From Sanguinoderma infundibulare (taxonomy: Eukaryota; Basidiomycota; Agaricomycetes; Polyporales; Polyporaceae): a stretch of DNA of 64,000 bases. Shown here piece by piece: positions 10,801 to 21,584 of this stretch (the stretch's first letter is position 1; every line of letters starts with the position of its first letter). The stretch spans positions 1,240,001 to 1,304,000 of the forward strand of contig JAVLRN010000001.1 of assembly GCA_032821775.1 (NCBI GenBank), read 5' to 3'. The position numbers and the translations under genes were made by a program. Under the pieces are notes generated by a model. It saw only the letters and a list, made by a program, of their open reading frames with translations, ran no database searches and was not told where the DNA came from.

Positions 10801-12660
10801 CTTCCCCAAATTCCCAAATAAGGAATCCTGCTGTAGTTCAGACCGCCGGGACTCCCCTTGACCTACATATTTGGCCCTCTTAGTGCGACGCTTGCGCACT
10901 AGGCACAGGTGTGCGGAGATGGACGTGCTCCGTCTTTGTGCTAGCCGGGGAGCAATGGGCAAATTTCCAGTGATATTCCAAGCGCAGGACTTCACCTGAA
11001 TCACCTCCACAATTTGTTGGGGGAACAGGAACATATGGAGCGCTTCAGGTGTCCAGAAAAACGCCAGCGAAGGCCACATATGTATCCTTGGAATTGACCA
11101 CGTAGAAATCCAGGTGGCGACGTCATGTTGTGTAAACAGGATCTCCGTGTATACATGATCTCAGTGGCGCAATGCTACCTTCACGGCTTCACAATTTTAT
11201 TATAAGTTCGCTCCCGCGGTTTGGGGGTTCTCGAGATTGGCCACATGGCCAAAGCCCCATGATCCTGCTGCATAACTGCAGTGAGAGGTGTAAGCGAGTC
11301 GTGCAGGAACGCCTCCGCTCTCGCTTAATTCTCGCGAGATATCGGAGGAATTCCGGCAAGAGCAGGCAAGAGCTCCGTAGCACGGACGGTACTCAAGTAC
11401 ATGCAACCTGCATCTGAGATGGACAGGGGCATTAGAGTTGGGTCAACCGAACACCACAAGTACATCAGTGGCGGTAAAACCTGCACACCATGATACCGAT
11501 CGAGCTAACGATAAGCGTATAGAAGAGCGTGCGCTGATCATCTCAGTTGCTACGCGCGGATGAGGCAACTCAGTTGAACAAACGGGACGAGGAGGGGGAT
11601 CTAGAGACGAGCTCCAGATGCCCAAAAAGCTGTTCGAAGACGAAGTATGGGTCGTCTGTCGATAAAATCGGCGACCATAAGACGACATACATCCTCACCG
11701 TTTCGCGGAGAGCCTGGCTCTTGGAGATTGGTAGTCCTGCCGCTCTGCTAGCCGCCTTGGCAATGGAGAATGATCGACTCTCGATCAGTGACAAGTATGG
11801 AATGTCTACTTCGATGGGGGATGTCGAAACATCAGAAACGACAACAGTCTTCTGGGGTAGACAAAGCAGGTGCTTCCATGCCATGGTAAACCACGAGCGT
11901 GTAACCGTGGTCCAGGGAGTTCAGTCAACTCATACTTGGATGAGTGAATCAGAAGGCGCGGTGGTGCACCGAAAGCGCAACGGACAAGTAGTATGCGATT
12001 GCAATGTTCTTACCCTTGCTAAGGACCCGGATCTATGTAGCGGGGCATCCAGACACCAAACACAATCACACGCGGAGTGTGCCGACTGAATGAGCACGAC
12101 GACTAGAGCTTACGGATGACACGTCAGTAGATGACTCCAGTGCATCACATGGAAAATGAAATCAAATGAATGCGGAGAGGGACCGGTGTGGAACTTGAAG
12201 CAACCTGAGCAATTGAGCACGACGGGGATTGTGCGGAGCCCAATGACAGCTCTACTACGCAGCGGGCCCGCAGTTCGCATGCCAGCTGCCGTAGTCTAAA
12301 CCAGGATCCAGCGTATACGTAGCGATGACGGTTGCAGGGAGTAACTGCGTCGAGACCTCGCGGAAGGTACTTTACATGGCCTGTTGGACTCTGAGGTTAT
12401 TAGGTAAGCAACAATCGTCCGTTTGCAAAGAAGGTAAATAGGACAAGCGCTTGCGTGGCCGCGTAGCGGGCAGATTCGGACTGCTCGCCAGTTACCTGCT
12501 CGCCGCCAGTTACATTCCACTCTCGACCATAATCCCATCCCACATGAATGGTACAGTGCAATCTGCTCATCGTTTGGATTCAGATTGGTGCTCCCGTCGT
12601 CCGCCCCAGTCTCAATCTCAACGGTCTCTTACGTATGTTTACAGGAAGTTGAACTGGGGG
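10801..12660. other. Gene-poor stretch
   Basis: No confident gene. Apart from the weak spliced candidate at 11443..11884 listed separately, I see only short frames without family resemblance, no tRNA, and no long repeat. GC content looks lower and less phased than in the flanking genes. Confidence 0.45.
11443..11884 (-). CDS. Hypothetical small protein, weak candidate
   Basis: An ATG at 11884 opens a frame that can be spliced at 11699 (GTGAGG donor) to 11655 (GACAG acceptor), keeping phase 0 and stopping at 11443. This gives 132 aa from exons 11699..11884 and 11443..11655. The 43-nt intron is at the short end of the range seen here. The product has a Ser/Pro-rich second half and no recognised domain. 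It may equally be a decayed gene or chance frame, since the opposite strand also carries a long frame. Confidence 0.22.
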
Positions 12661-14072
12661 CTCCCACTCTGCTTTGCTCGTACCACTAGTACTTCGAGGT
12701 AGACGCATTTACCCATTCGACGTCTTACTGGTGTCCCTTCCGTTTCTCAGCCGATGATCGCGTCTTACTTCGGACCCTCGGGTCTGAGGGCGGCGAACAC
12801 AACATGCGAACGTCAATGTCTGCCGCAGATTGCGTCATCTATCGTCTCTCACATCGCCGGAAACTCAGCCACTGCGAAGGCCTGTCCGGCAACTCAAACA
12901 TGGGCTTCGCAAGCCACCCGCAAGCCTCGCTCCTTGCAAGTCAACCGAGGCTAGCCATACGTGGAAGGCTACCTACCAAATCGGAACCGGAGGTTGGGTG
13001 GTTAGCCACCATCGTGAAGGGTATAAAGAATCACCTCCGGAGCCCCATCTCCTCATCCACAACCATCATCTTCCAGTGCCACTCTCCACTACCAGCGCTC
13101 ACCAGCAACGCTCTTCATCACCTTCTCTCGCTCGTCTGCATCTAGAAAACAACAAAACCCAGATCTCCTTCCTTTCCTGCCTACTTGCAAGAAGACTCAT
13201 CAGCGTTCCCTTCTCATGCCTCGGTTCTTGTTCCACCCTACCCGGCCTCCTGACTCGACGTCTCCCGGTCAGGGACGGCGTGTCGGACATCCGTCCACAC
13301 GCCGCGTCCCTGGCCCCCGCATTCGACCTCGCTTTCCTTTCCTATAACGACCTGCTGCCGAGCCCCCAATGTCTGGTCAGCCCCCCTCGACCCATACGGA
13401 CGACACCTACTGTCGCTTCGCCCTCGAGCTCTCGAACCTCCCTCCTCGATCACCAAGCGTCAGGCTTATGCCGTGTATCACACGGTGGCGATCGCGGAGG
13501 AACACTTGGTGAGTCGCCTACTAACTCTCACCTCCCTACTTTGGCTAACCCCGTCAATTGGGGTGCAGAAGGCCGAGCTGGCGCATACGACTGCCGCTCC
13601 CGCCCCAGTTGGCGGTTGAAGCGGGGTCGTGTCCACAGCACCCTCGAGCACGGATATCTTTCCGTCATGCGCCGCATATGGTGCACTCGGTAAGTAGCTC
13701 TCGCACGTCGTCCTAAGTTTGTATCTCAAGCCCATCCCGGATGAACAGAGGGCCACCGGACAAGCACGACAGGCGTTCGCCAGGCCCCGCGGGACTGGCG
13801 CAGGTCTCGTCCACGGTTGCGCGCGCGTCTCTCCCACCCCCTGCCTTCGGCCGGGGTCGTGGGGTGGAACTAGAGGGATGCGCCAGGAGGACGTGACGGG
13901 CTTTGGATGAGGGTTTGGCGCGGTCGTTTATGGAGGGTCTGTTGAGGTCGATGTCAGTCGGGAGAAAAGATAAAACCCCCGGGCGGCCCATGTGCACGAT
14001 CACCGAGTTCGTTGTGTACACGCAGTCCGGCACAAAAACACGCAATAATATAAAATCTTCAACTCGGAACAT
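12661..14072 (+). repeat. Dispersed 1.4 kb repeat, copy 1
   Basis: This copy aligns along its whole length with 16784..18202 (same strand) and with 57020..58363 (opposite strand). Differences are scattered single bases and small indels. It begins with CTCCCACTCTGCT and ends with AACTCGGAAC, after which the flanks differ from copy 2. Inside are a TATAAA at 13022-13027, an intron-like unit (donor GTGAGT near 13512, acceptor TGCAG near 13569, with a CTAAC branch-like sequence), and a second intron-like unit starting GTAAGT near 13690. I find no transposase or reverse transcriptase, no terminal inverted repeats and no poly-A. It may be a non-autonomous mobile element or a duplicated gene fragment. 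Confidence 0.85.
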
Positions 14073-14718
14073 GGAATCGTCTGCTGTGGGCTCTGAGAAG
14101 TCGTGTGCAATGTTCGCATGTCTTCGGCACGTTTACCACTAGTACTGCGTGACAAGATAGGCGCTCGAATGTGGTTTTCTCCACTCAACGATCATCCAAC
14201 CACCGTACCTCTTGCCCCTCAAAAGTATCCGACGGATACTTTAGGCTCCCTAGAAGAATGGACTAGGTGTCCTTTGGCTTGACAGGTGCGTTCGCATATC
14301 CCAAATTTGATCTATGAAAAGTTGTTTCAGTAAGGAAGGATAACAGCCTGAGATTAAACAAGTGAGCTTGCCGTTCGCAGGACTTTTGCCAGTGGTGCTC
14401 CTCCGAACCGTCCTAGCAATCCATAGTCTAAAGACTTGACTCTCACAATAAAATCCGTATTCTCACGCAACGAAATTCTTCTGGCAAGATGCGTACGAGT
14501 CCAAGCGACCGCCTATATGCTCTTGGGAGGTTCCGCGAGTCTCCAGACACCCATCAGATGAACACCGTCACTCATCGTTGCCGATCAGACCACTGCTCCG
14601 GATGCGAAAGGCACATGTTCAGGTTCGGCGTGGCATACGTATCAAAAGCCAGAACATATGCAAGTCGCTCCCGCTGTAACCCTTCGATGCAAAAGACGAC
14701 CTGTCGAGTCTCTTCACC
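14073..14718. other. Gap upstream of the F-box pseudogene
   Basis: Nothing recognisable beyond the presumed promoter of the F-box gene. Short frames here show no family resemblance. Confidence 0.5.
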
Positions 14719-16078
14719 ATGGTCCACCTCTCAGCTTGCCGCACCTGCGATTCCCTCCTCGCGACTGATATACCCCCAGAAATCTTCTATCGAATCTACG
14801 ACTTCCTTCCAGATGACCTGCGCACCCTGTCCGCATGCACGCGCGTCTCAAAGCGGTGGCACGACGTCGCTCGCCGCTGCCTCTTCTCTAACATCATCGT
14901 TCGTGGACAACCCCAGTATTCCCACCTCTGTGCCCTCGTGGCACATCGTCCAGACATAGGAGGGTGCATCAGCCAGCTGGAAATACACCCCGCCCCCGCT
15001 TCCACGACCTCTGCAGGAGATGCAGCCCCGCTCAACCTCGCGGCCCTTGCTGCCATCATCTCAAATGTCACGAACTTGCGACGGTTAACGTTTTGGACCA
15101 TTCCCGCCCTTTCGTGGGAGGACGCGACGCCGGTTGTTACCAGGCCGCCAACGCCCCGTCCAGTCGTGGCACTCCAGGAGCTCCATTTCACGTACACAGA
15201 CCGGCACGTCGCAGAGCAACTGCCTTCGCTCTACCGCCTCCTACGCTCGTTCGACTCGGTCGACACGGTCGTGTTCGAGGCGCTAAACCCCTTCGCCGCA
15301 CACACACCCGCAGATCGCTCCGCGCTCGCCCAGTGTGTCAGGGTCCGCCGCCTGGTGTTCGAGGGGTGCGCAGCTCAAGCCGTGCACATCGACTTTTTCC
15401 ACCGGATCGTCGTCCCTGGCGCGCTGCGCAGCGTGACGCTGTCCATCCCGCACTACTTCGCCCTGGACGCCGCGATGCGCATGCGCACGTTCTTCAAGGA
15501 CTCGGTGGTGAACGTCGTGGACCTGGAGATACACTGGCTGCGGCACATCGCCATCTAGCTGACAGACAGGACGCACCCCGAAGGACGTGAGTGTCGGCCG
15601 AGGGACATCATACCATATGCTGCGCATCTAACACATCATCGTCGGCCTAGACTTGCACGCGACCTGGAAGCTCCTCGGCGAGACCATCGGGAGCTGCGGC
15701 AAGCTCCAGAGACTGCGCCTGCGCGCCCCAGACACGCAAACCCTGACCGGGGGCGCGAACGGGTTCCTCGCGACATTTGCGCTGTTCGAGACGATCTTCA
15801 GCTCTGTGCCGCAGACCGTGCGAGAGGTTGCGGTCCGGCTTGGGACCAACTTGAACAGGTCGGACGAAGTTCAGGTACCTGGCCTCCAGTTCTGAGATTT
15901 GGGGGCGCTCGACACGATATTCTTGCGCGACGGAAATCGCGACTTGTGTCGGGTGGAGGTTGAGGTGGTGGTTCTGCGGACAGGGGAGGATTTGTTCAGT
16001 GACTTAGAGGCGATGGTTATGTTGGCGCTGCCGAAGCTGCGGAGAGCAGCCTTGCTTCGCATCATTGAAGTACGCTGA
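14719..16078 (+). pseudogene. F-box protein pseudogene with two in-frame stops
   Basis: The ATG at 14719 opens a frame with an F-box near residues 17-60 (DIPPEIFYRIYDFLPDD, RVSKRWHDVARRC). A leucine-rich, repeat-like region follows, as in agaricomycete F-box proteins that recruit substrates to SCF ubiquitin ligases. The frame hits TAG at 15556-15558. It continues coherently through an intron (15587..15650, GTGAGT to GGCCTAG) into residues beginning HLHATWKLLGETIG. It then meets TGA at 15893-15895 and continues with DLGALDTIFLRDG to a final TGA at 16076-16078. Both stops are one transition away from sense codons (CAG, TGG or CGA). The simplest reading is a decaying gene of about 450 codons. 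The alternative is a real 279-aa protein ending at 15558. Confidence 0.65.
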
Positions 16079-16402
16079 TGCAATTTGATACACCAGTTTG
16101 ACACGGAAGAGACATTTTCAATACCAACATGTCGACTATATTCGGGCCGCTACGCAAGCATCTCGAGCGGTATTGACATTTGATGGACCTCCTGTCCTTG
16201 TCATCGTTAGGTGGCCACAGTTTACTCAGTCCGACTCGAAGCTGCATCACTATTGACCTCCCTCAACATTGTTTTAGTTTCAGGGCTTTCATGGACCCCC
16301 GAACCTGTGTCATCTAGGGCTAGCGGAGTCGTTTCAACGTGTATTCCTCAAACCAAGCAGCATGGCACCTGCCGACAAAAACAGTGCTATACTGGTCTGA
16401 CA
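16079..16402. other. Gap between pseudogene and tRNA
   Basis: No gene, repeat or regulatory signal is recognised here. Confidence 0.5.
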
Positions 16403-16483
16403 GGGCCCAACTGGGAATTGAACCCAGGACCTCGCGCATCTTCAGAACCCGAAGCGCGAATCATACGACTAGACCATTGGGCC
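16403..16483 (-). tRNA. tRNA-Pro(CGG) with a 9-nt intron
   Basis: The minus strand folds as a tRNA. A 7-bp acceptor stem GGCCCAA/TTGGGCC is followed by a D-arm with an A-box-like GGTCTAGTCGTATGATT. The anticodon stem is CGCGC/GCGCG around the loop TTCGG-G-T. The T-arm is CTGGG-TTCAATT-CCCAG with the B-box GGTTCAATTCC. The anticodon CGG specifies proline. Between the nucleotide after the anticodon (position 37) and position 38 lies TTCTGAAGA, at the canonical tRNA-intron site. Removing it leaves a 72-nt tRNA, the usual tRNA-Pro length. The discriminator base is C. The gene sits between two direct copies of the 1.4 kb repeat. Confidence 0.92.
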
Positions 16484-16783
16484 TGTCTGTAGAACATTTC
16501 AATCGTATGTTGAGGTTGTGCTGCCGCTCATTCCTAGAGAATACCACTTCCATGAGTAATTCACCGCAGTACATGCCGCTCTTTCGGTACCTTTCAGCGT
16601 CGAGATGGTGTTAGGACCTTCAAGTGGAGAGTCATTGCCTGTCTATGCGATGGTCGGACCTCCCTGCATGGAGCCCGTTGTCGTGCGTGACTTGCCTCTT
16701 CGGGCGCTTAGTCAAGCGCTGAGCAGCTCGAATTGAGGGTCCGCGACGAAGTTGGATGCTAACAGACCTACACCGAACGGGAC
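16484..16783. other. Gap between tRNA and repeat copy 2
   Basis: I see nothing recognisable here apart from sequence upstream of the tRNA gene. Confidence 0.45.
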
Positions 16784-18202
16784 CTCCCACTCTGCTCTGC
16801 TCGTACCATTATTACTTCGAGGTAGACGCATTCACCCATTCAACGTCTTACTGCTACCTCTTCCGTCTCTCAGTCTGAGCCGATGATCGCGTCTTACTTC
16901 GGTTCGTCGGGTCTGAGGGCGGCGAACACAACATGCGAACGTCAATGTCTGCTGCATATTGCGTCATCTATCGTCTCTCAGATCCCCCGAAACCCAGCCA
17001 CTGTAAAGGGCTGTCCAGCCACTCAAACATGGGCTTCGCAAGCCACTCGCAAGCCTCACTCCTTGCAAGTCAACCGTGGCTAGCCATATGTGGAAGGCCA
17101 CCTACCAAATCGGAACTGGAGGTTGGGTGGTTAGCCACCATCGTGAAGGGTATAAAGAACCACCCCCGGAGCGCCATTTCCTCATCCACAACCATCATCT
17201 TCCAGTGCCACTCTCCACTACCAGTGCTCACCAGCAATGCTCTTCATCATCTTCTCTCGCTCGCCTGCATCTAGAAAACAACAAAACCCAGATCTCCTTC
17301 CTTTCCTGCCTACTTGCAAGAAGACTCATCAGCGTTCCCTTCTCATGCCTCGATTCTTGTTCCACCCTACCCGGCCTCCTGACTTGACGTCTCCCGGTCG
17401 GGGACGGCGTGTCGGACATCCGTCCACGCGCCGCGTCCCTGGCCCCCGCGTTCGACCTCACTTTCCCTTCGTATAACAACCTGCTGCCGAGCCCCCAATG
17501 TCTGGTCAGCCCCCCTCGACCCATACGGACGACGCCTACTGTCACTTCGCCCTCGAGCCCTCGAGCCTCCCTCCTCGATCACCAAGCGTCAGGCTTATGC
17601 CGTGTATCACACGGTGACGATCGCGGAGGAACACTTGGTGAGCCGCCCACTCGACTCCCACCTCCCTACTTTGGCTAACCCCGTCAATTGGGGTGCAGAA
17701 GGCCGAGCTGGCGCATACGACTACAGCTCCCGCCCCAGTGGGCGGTTGAAGCGGGGTCGTGTCCACAGCACCCTCGAGCACGGATGCTTTTCCGTCATGC
17801 GCCGCATATGGTGCACTCGGTAAGTACCTCTCGCACGTCGTCCTAAGTTTGTATCTCACGTCCATACCGGATCAACAGAGGACCACCGGACAAGCACGAC
17901 AGGCGTTCGCCAGCCCCCGCGGGACTGGCGCAGGTCTCGTCCACGGTTGCGCGCGCGTCTCTCCCACCCCCAGCCTTCGGCCGGGGTCGTGGGGTGGAAC
18001 TAGAGGGATGGGCCAGGAGGACGTGACGGGCTTTGGATGAGGGTTTGGCGCGGTCGTTTATGGAGGGTCTGTTGAGGTCGATGTCAGTCGGGAGAAAAGA
18101 GAAAACCCCCGGGCGGCGCATGTGCACGATCACCGAGTTCGTTGTGTACACGCAGTCCGGCACAAAAACATGCAATAATATAAAACTGTCAACTCGGAAC
18201 AT
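16784..18202 (+). repeat. Dispersed 1.4 kb repeat, copy 2
   Basis: This is a full-length copy in the same orientation as copy 1, about 4.12 kb downstream. It begins CTCCCACTCTGCT and ends AACTCGGAAC. TATAAA is at 17151-17156. The intron-like unit following the frame YAVYHTVTIAEEHL is conserved, with GTGAG donor near 17638, CTAAC and TGCAG acceptor near 17698. The exon after the acceptor reads KAELAHTT and then meets TGA after PVGG, as in the other copies. The short leader frame from ATG 17237 is not shared by copy 1, where that codon is ACG. So the leader frame is probably not functional. Confidence 0.85.
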
Positions 18203-18897
18203 AGTCTCATGTGTGCTTTGACGTTCAAATGATCGATATGGCTAGCGCTAGATAACTAGAACATTGACCGTACAACGACCTCCGAGCAGGCGCTCGAGCT
18301 AGTATGGCGAGTGGATCCGTCTGCTGTTTTCTTCGGTCTCAAAGTGAATGCCTTCCTCCTGTTTAAGGTAGGCTGCGGCCCGGCTCGTGGAGACTCATCG
18401 CCGCAGTCACACCACCTTGCGAGGTTAGGAAAGGTTATCACTCAGTGGTTTGTGAGAGCTGGCGCCATACGACCTCATGACCCGCCTTGCTGGCGCCATC
18501 ACGACCCCATGACCCGATACCTCTGCGCATCTCGGCCTCCCATTGGCTAGAGCTAGGTTCGATATAAACCACTCTCGCGCATCAAGGAAAAACGATCAAG
18601 TGCAGAACGTCACTATATTGATTTCAAGGTAATTACCGTAGAGTCGATGGTCTACAAGAGAGCGACGATGATCTACAAGAGAACGAACATAGAACGTGAT
18701 GATGGTCTACAAGAGAACGATAACGGATGGGTTGCAAGGTGGAGCATAGCAGTGTGCACGAATGTCTATTGCGATGCGGGATCTATGATGCAATCTAACT
18801 TCTAACCCGTGGATGAAACCCTGAAGCGCGAGGAAATCGATGTAGGCGGGACATTGTTCGAAAACGACGGAGGAACGAGGACGAGGCGAGGACGAGT
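18203..18897. other. Gap downstream of the DHA1 transporter gene
   Basis: No gene is supported. It contains a TATA-like ATATAAA near 18562 with no convincing frame behind it, and the 20-nt tandem repeat listed separately. Confidence 0.5.
18646..18720. repeat. Three copies of a 20-nt unit
   Basis: The unit GATGGTCTACAAGAGAACGA occurs at 18646-18665, 18667-18686 and 18701-18720 with one or two mismatches. It is a minisatellite-like array, not contained in any gene. Confidence 0.8.
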
Positions 18898-20934
18898 TCA
18901 AAGGGCAGCACGTTTCGACCGGGCGCGGATGGACTTGCCGTACCGATAGAAAAGGAAAGGAATAGGGATCTGACGAGCTGCGTCAGCACCATCGCTGCGC
19001 GTTGCCGAGCAGTAAAGCGAGACTCACCATGCCGAGAGAGATGAACGCCCAGACGGATGCTGCCCAGCCGTTGCCCAAGTTGTGGTACATCGCGGTGATG
19101 AACAGCGGCATGGCAGCACCGGAGCCGGAACGGATGACGGTCTTCGCGGCCAGTGCCGACGCGACGTAGCCGGGGAACGCGTCGATGAGGTACGCGTTGG
19201 CCGAGAAGTAGATGATAACCACTGGGCGCCCTCGCGTTAGACCGGCCAGCTGACGATGACGTACACAAGGAGCACTCACTTCCGAAACCGAAGGGGATAC
19301 CAGAGGAGGCGGGACCGACCCAGTTGCCACCACCCGGCATGACGACGGGAGGGCTAGTCCATCCGAAGATGAACAGCGAGACAGGCACGAACCAGCACCC
19401 GAGCATCATGCCGATGAGGCGGTCTTCAGGATCTGCGTGGCCCCCCTTCGCAGCGGCACGCTTCAAATAGTCACGCTCGATGCGAGGCGTGACGAAGAGC
19501 GCGAAGGCGACGCCAATGAGGACCGAGCAGAAAGTGAGACCGACCATGCCGTCGTTCCAGCGGTAGTTCTCGCCGAAGACGACGGGGAAACTGAAGAAGA
19601 AGGCGTAGAGGAGGCCGTAAATAAGGGCGATGTACATGCTCATGAGGAGCAGGATCGGCTCGGTGATGATCATTTCTGAACAACCCGTTAGTCGCGTATA
19701 CAGACACGAATGAGAGCGAGGACCTACGGAACGGTCGCAGGAGGGTCTCGGTGATGATCTCGCTCAACGACGCCTTGAAGAGCTCCTGCTCCGTGGTGAT
19801 CGTCGTATCGCCTGTCTCCTTTCGCAGGCGTTCCGCACGCTTGCGAAGAAGGGTCGGGGCGTACGTCTCGGGTAGGGTGACCGTGAACAGGCAAATCACC
19901 CCAGCGAAAATCATGTTGACCCAGAGGATCCATCGCCAGCCAACCGTCTCGCCAACGAAGCCACCAACGATGGGCCCAAGGACCGGTCCACCGTAAGGTG
20001 CGGCAGCGAAGAGAGCGATAGCGAAGCCACGTTCGTTGTTATCCCAGACGTCGGAGATCGTTCCGCCCGCTAGTGTGAGGGGTGCAGACGCGAAGATACC
20101 GCAGAAGAACCGACAGATAAGGAGCGTCTGGATGTTTTTAGCGAGGGCGCAGGGGATGTTGAAGATAACGTAGATGATGCTCGGGATTATCCAGATCGGC
20201 CGACGACCGTAGAGTTCGCTCTATATGCATCGTAAGTAGCGCGTTCTAGCGTTCTGCAACAATCGGAGACTTACTAGCGGTGACCAGCCCAATGGACCAA
20301 TACCGAAACCGACCACCATGAGCGATACGCTCAAGGCAGTGACGACCTCGCCGACCTGGAACTCCTTTTCGATGTCACCAAAATCGCCAGTAATAACTGC
20401 GCTAGCAAACGCCACCTGGACGACAGCCAGAGCGGCAACAGCAGTGATATCTATCATCACGACATGAGCCTCCTGGTGCCACCGGCAAGAAGAAAGCAAA
20501 GACGTACACCAACGATAAGGATTCGACCAGTTACGCGGATCCTCCGGATCACCTTCCTTCCATGTCACCAGCTTCATCTGCTTGAGTTCACGGGCCTTCT
20601 CAGGATCCGCTAACGCTTGGGGAAGTCGGTAGACGCGGGAAGGTACGGGGCGCAGAGCGAGGTCCGCAGGGATGTAACCTGTCTTAGAAACCGCACGATA
20701 CTCATCTGTGATACCTCCAAGCGCGACGTTGGTGGTTTCGAAGGGGAAGGAAATATCAGGTCTGCCATCGATGTGGGACTCGTGCGTGCGTGTTCGGGAG
20801 AGGGTATGAGCGCCATCGTGGCTCACGTCCTTGGGTAAGGTAATGTGCCCGGGTTTCGGTTGTGACGCACCATGGGCCTCCTCGGGAACGGCGATGGTCG
20901 ACGTTTCACTGTGAGGAATAGAAGGAGGGACCAT
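18898..20934 (-). CDS. Major facilitator superfamily transporter, DHA1 (drug:H+ antiporter-1) type
   Basis: Six exons (20508..20934, 20275..20450, 19728..20220, 19280..19675, 19028..19221, 18898..18969) give 585 aa. A cytosolic N-terminus of about 145 residues ends in the DHA1 signature DPRNWSNPYRW. Then come twelve predicted membrane segments. The motif-A loop is GWSPLSELYGRRP, the motif-C-type helix is GPVLGPIVGGFVGE-TVGWRW, and the C-terminal loop is YRYGKSIRARSKRAAL. Family knowledge: these export drugs, polyamines, sugars or small metabolites by proton antiport across the plasma membrane. The substrate cannot be told from sequence. All introns are 50-60 nt with GTA/GTG donors. A minus-strand TATATAA lies at 21012-21018, about 78 nt before the start. 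No biosynthetic cluster is beside it. Confidence 0.94.
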
Positions 20935-21011
20935 GACGAACCCGGTCGTGAGAAGACGAAAAAAGAAAGGAAAGGGGACGAAGAAATGACGGACTGATTC
21001 AAGTATTTTCC

Positions 21012-21018
21012 TTATATA
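21012..21018 (-). promoter_or_regulatory. TATA box of the DHA1 transporter gene
   Basis: TATATAA on the minus strand, about 78 nt upstream of the ATG at 20934. Confidence 0.5.
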
Positions 21019-21584
21019 TGGGCGGGATGGACGGAGCCTTGGACCTCAGCCTCACGGAGGTGGACGGACGAAGGAGGTTCGCTTGCTTCAGCGCTCCCGG
21101 AGGCACGATGGAATACGCCGAGCCGCTAGTTGGGCCTCCACCGGCTTGTCACGACAAAGGTAAGTTAAGGAAGGTTATCGAAAGGATAATCAAACATAAT
21201 AAGGAGTTCGCATCGGGAATGCTTCCCGAACAAAACCTGTCTGAGCGCATCCCGTCCGATTCCGTCAGTAAATGAAGGGACTCCGACTGAGGACCACATA
21301 CCTTAGCTAAACCATGTTCTCGGATGACCACGAGGTAATGGACTGGAATGCTATCGCGATGCTTTGCACCGTCCTTCGCCATCCCAAGCTCGCTACGTAG
21401 CGGAAGACATGATGATGGTTTCGGGGAAGGACGTGTCATTGAGCGCCCATTTACATCCTCGGGTGGCCACGGAAGCCGGGTGTCCCACTGTCCCTCCCGT
21501 TCTGGTCATTATCCTTGGCACTCTCGGCCATCCCGCCAGTGCCGCGTCCGCCGAATATCTCAACCACCATGAGACTCTTTTGAG
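21019..21584. other. Gap
   Basis: No gene is supported. A possible further 3' exon of the unresolved candidate on the minus strand could lie around 21405-21490, but nothing identifies it. Confidence 0.4.

Noticed and set aside
11547..12089. 180-codon plus-strand frame as a gene
   Set aside because: No family resemblance and no promoter signal. A spliced minus-strand alternative is at least as plausible but also weak.
12661..18202. LTR retrotransposon with 1.4 kb LTRs
   Set aside because: The internal 2.7 kb contains an F-box pseudogene and a tRNA gene but no gag, protease, reverse transcriptase or integrase. A third copy also lacks its 5' end.
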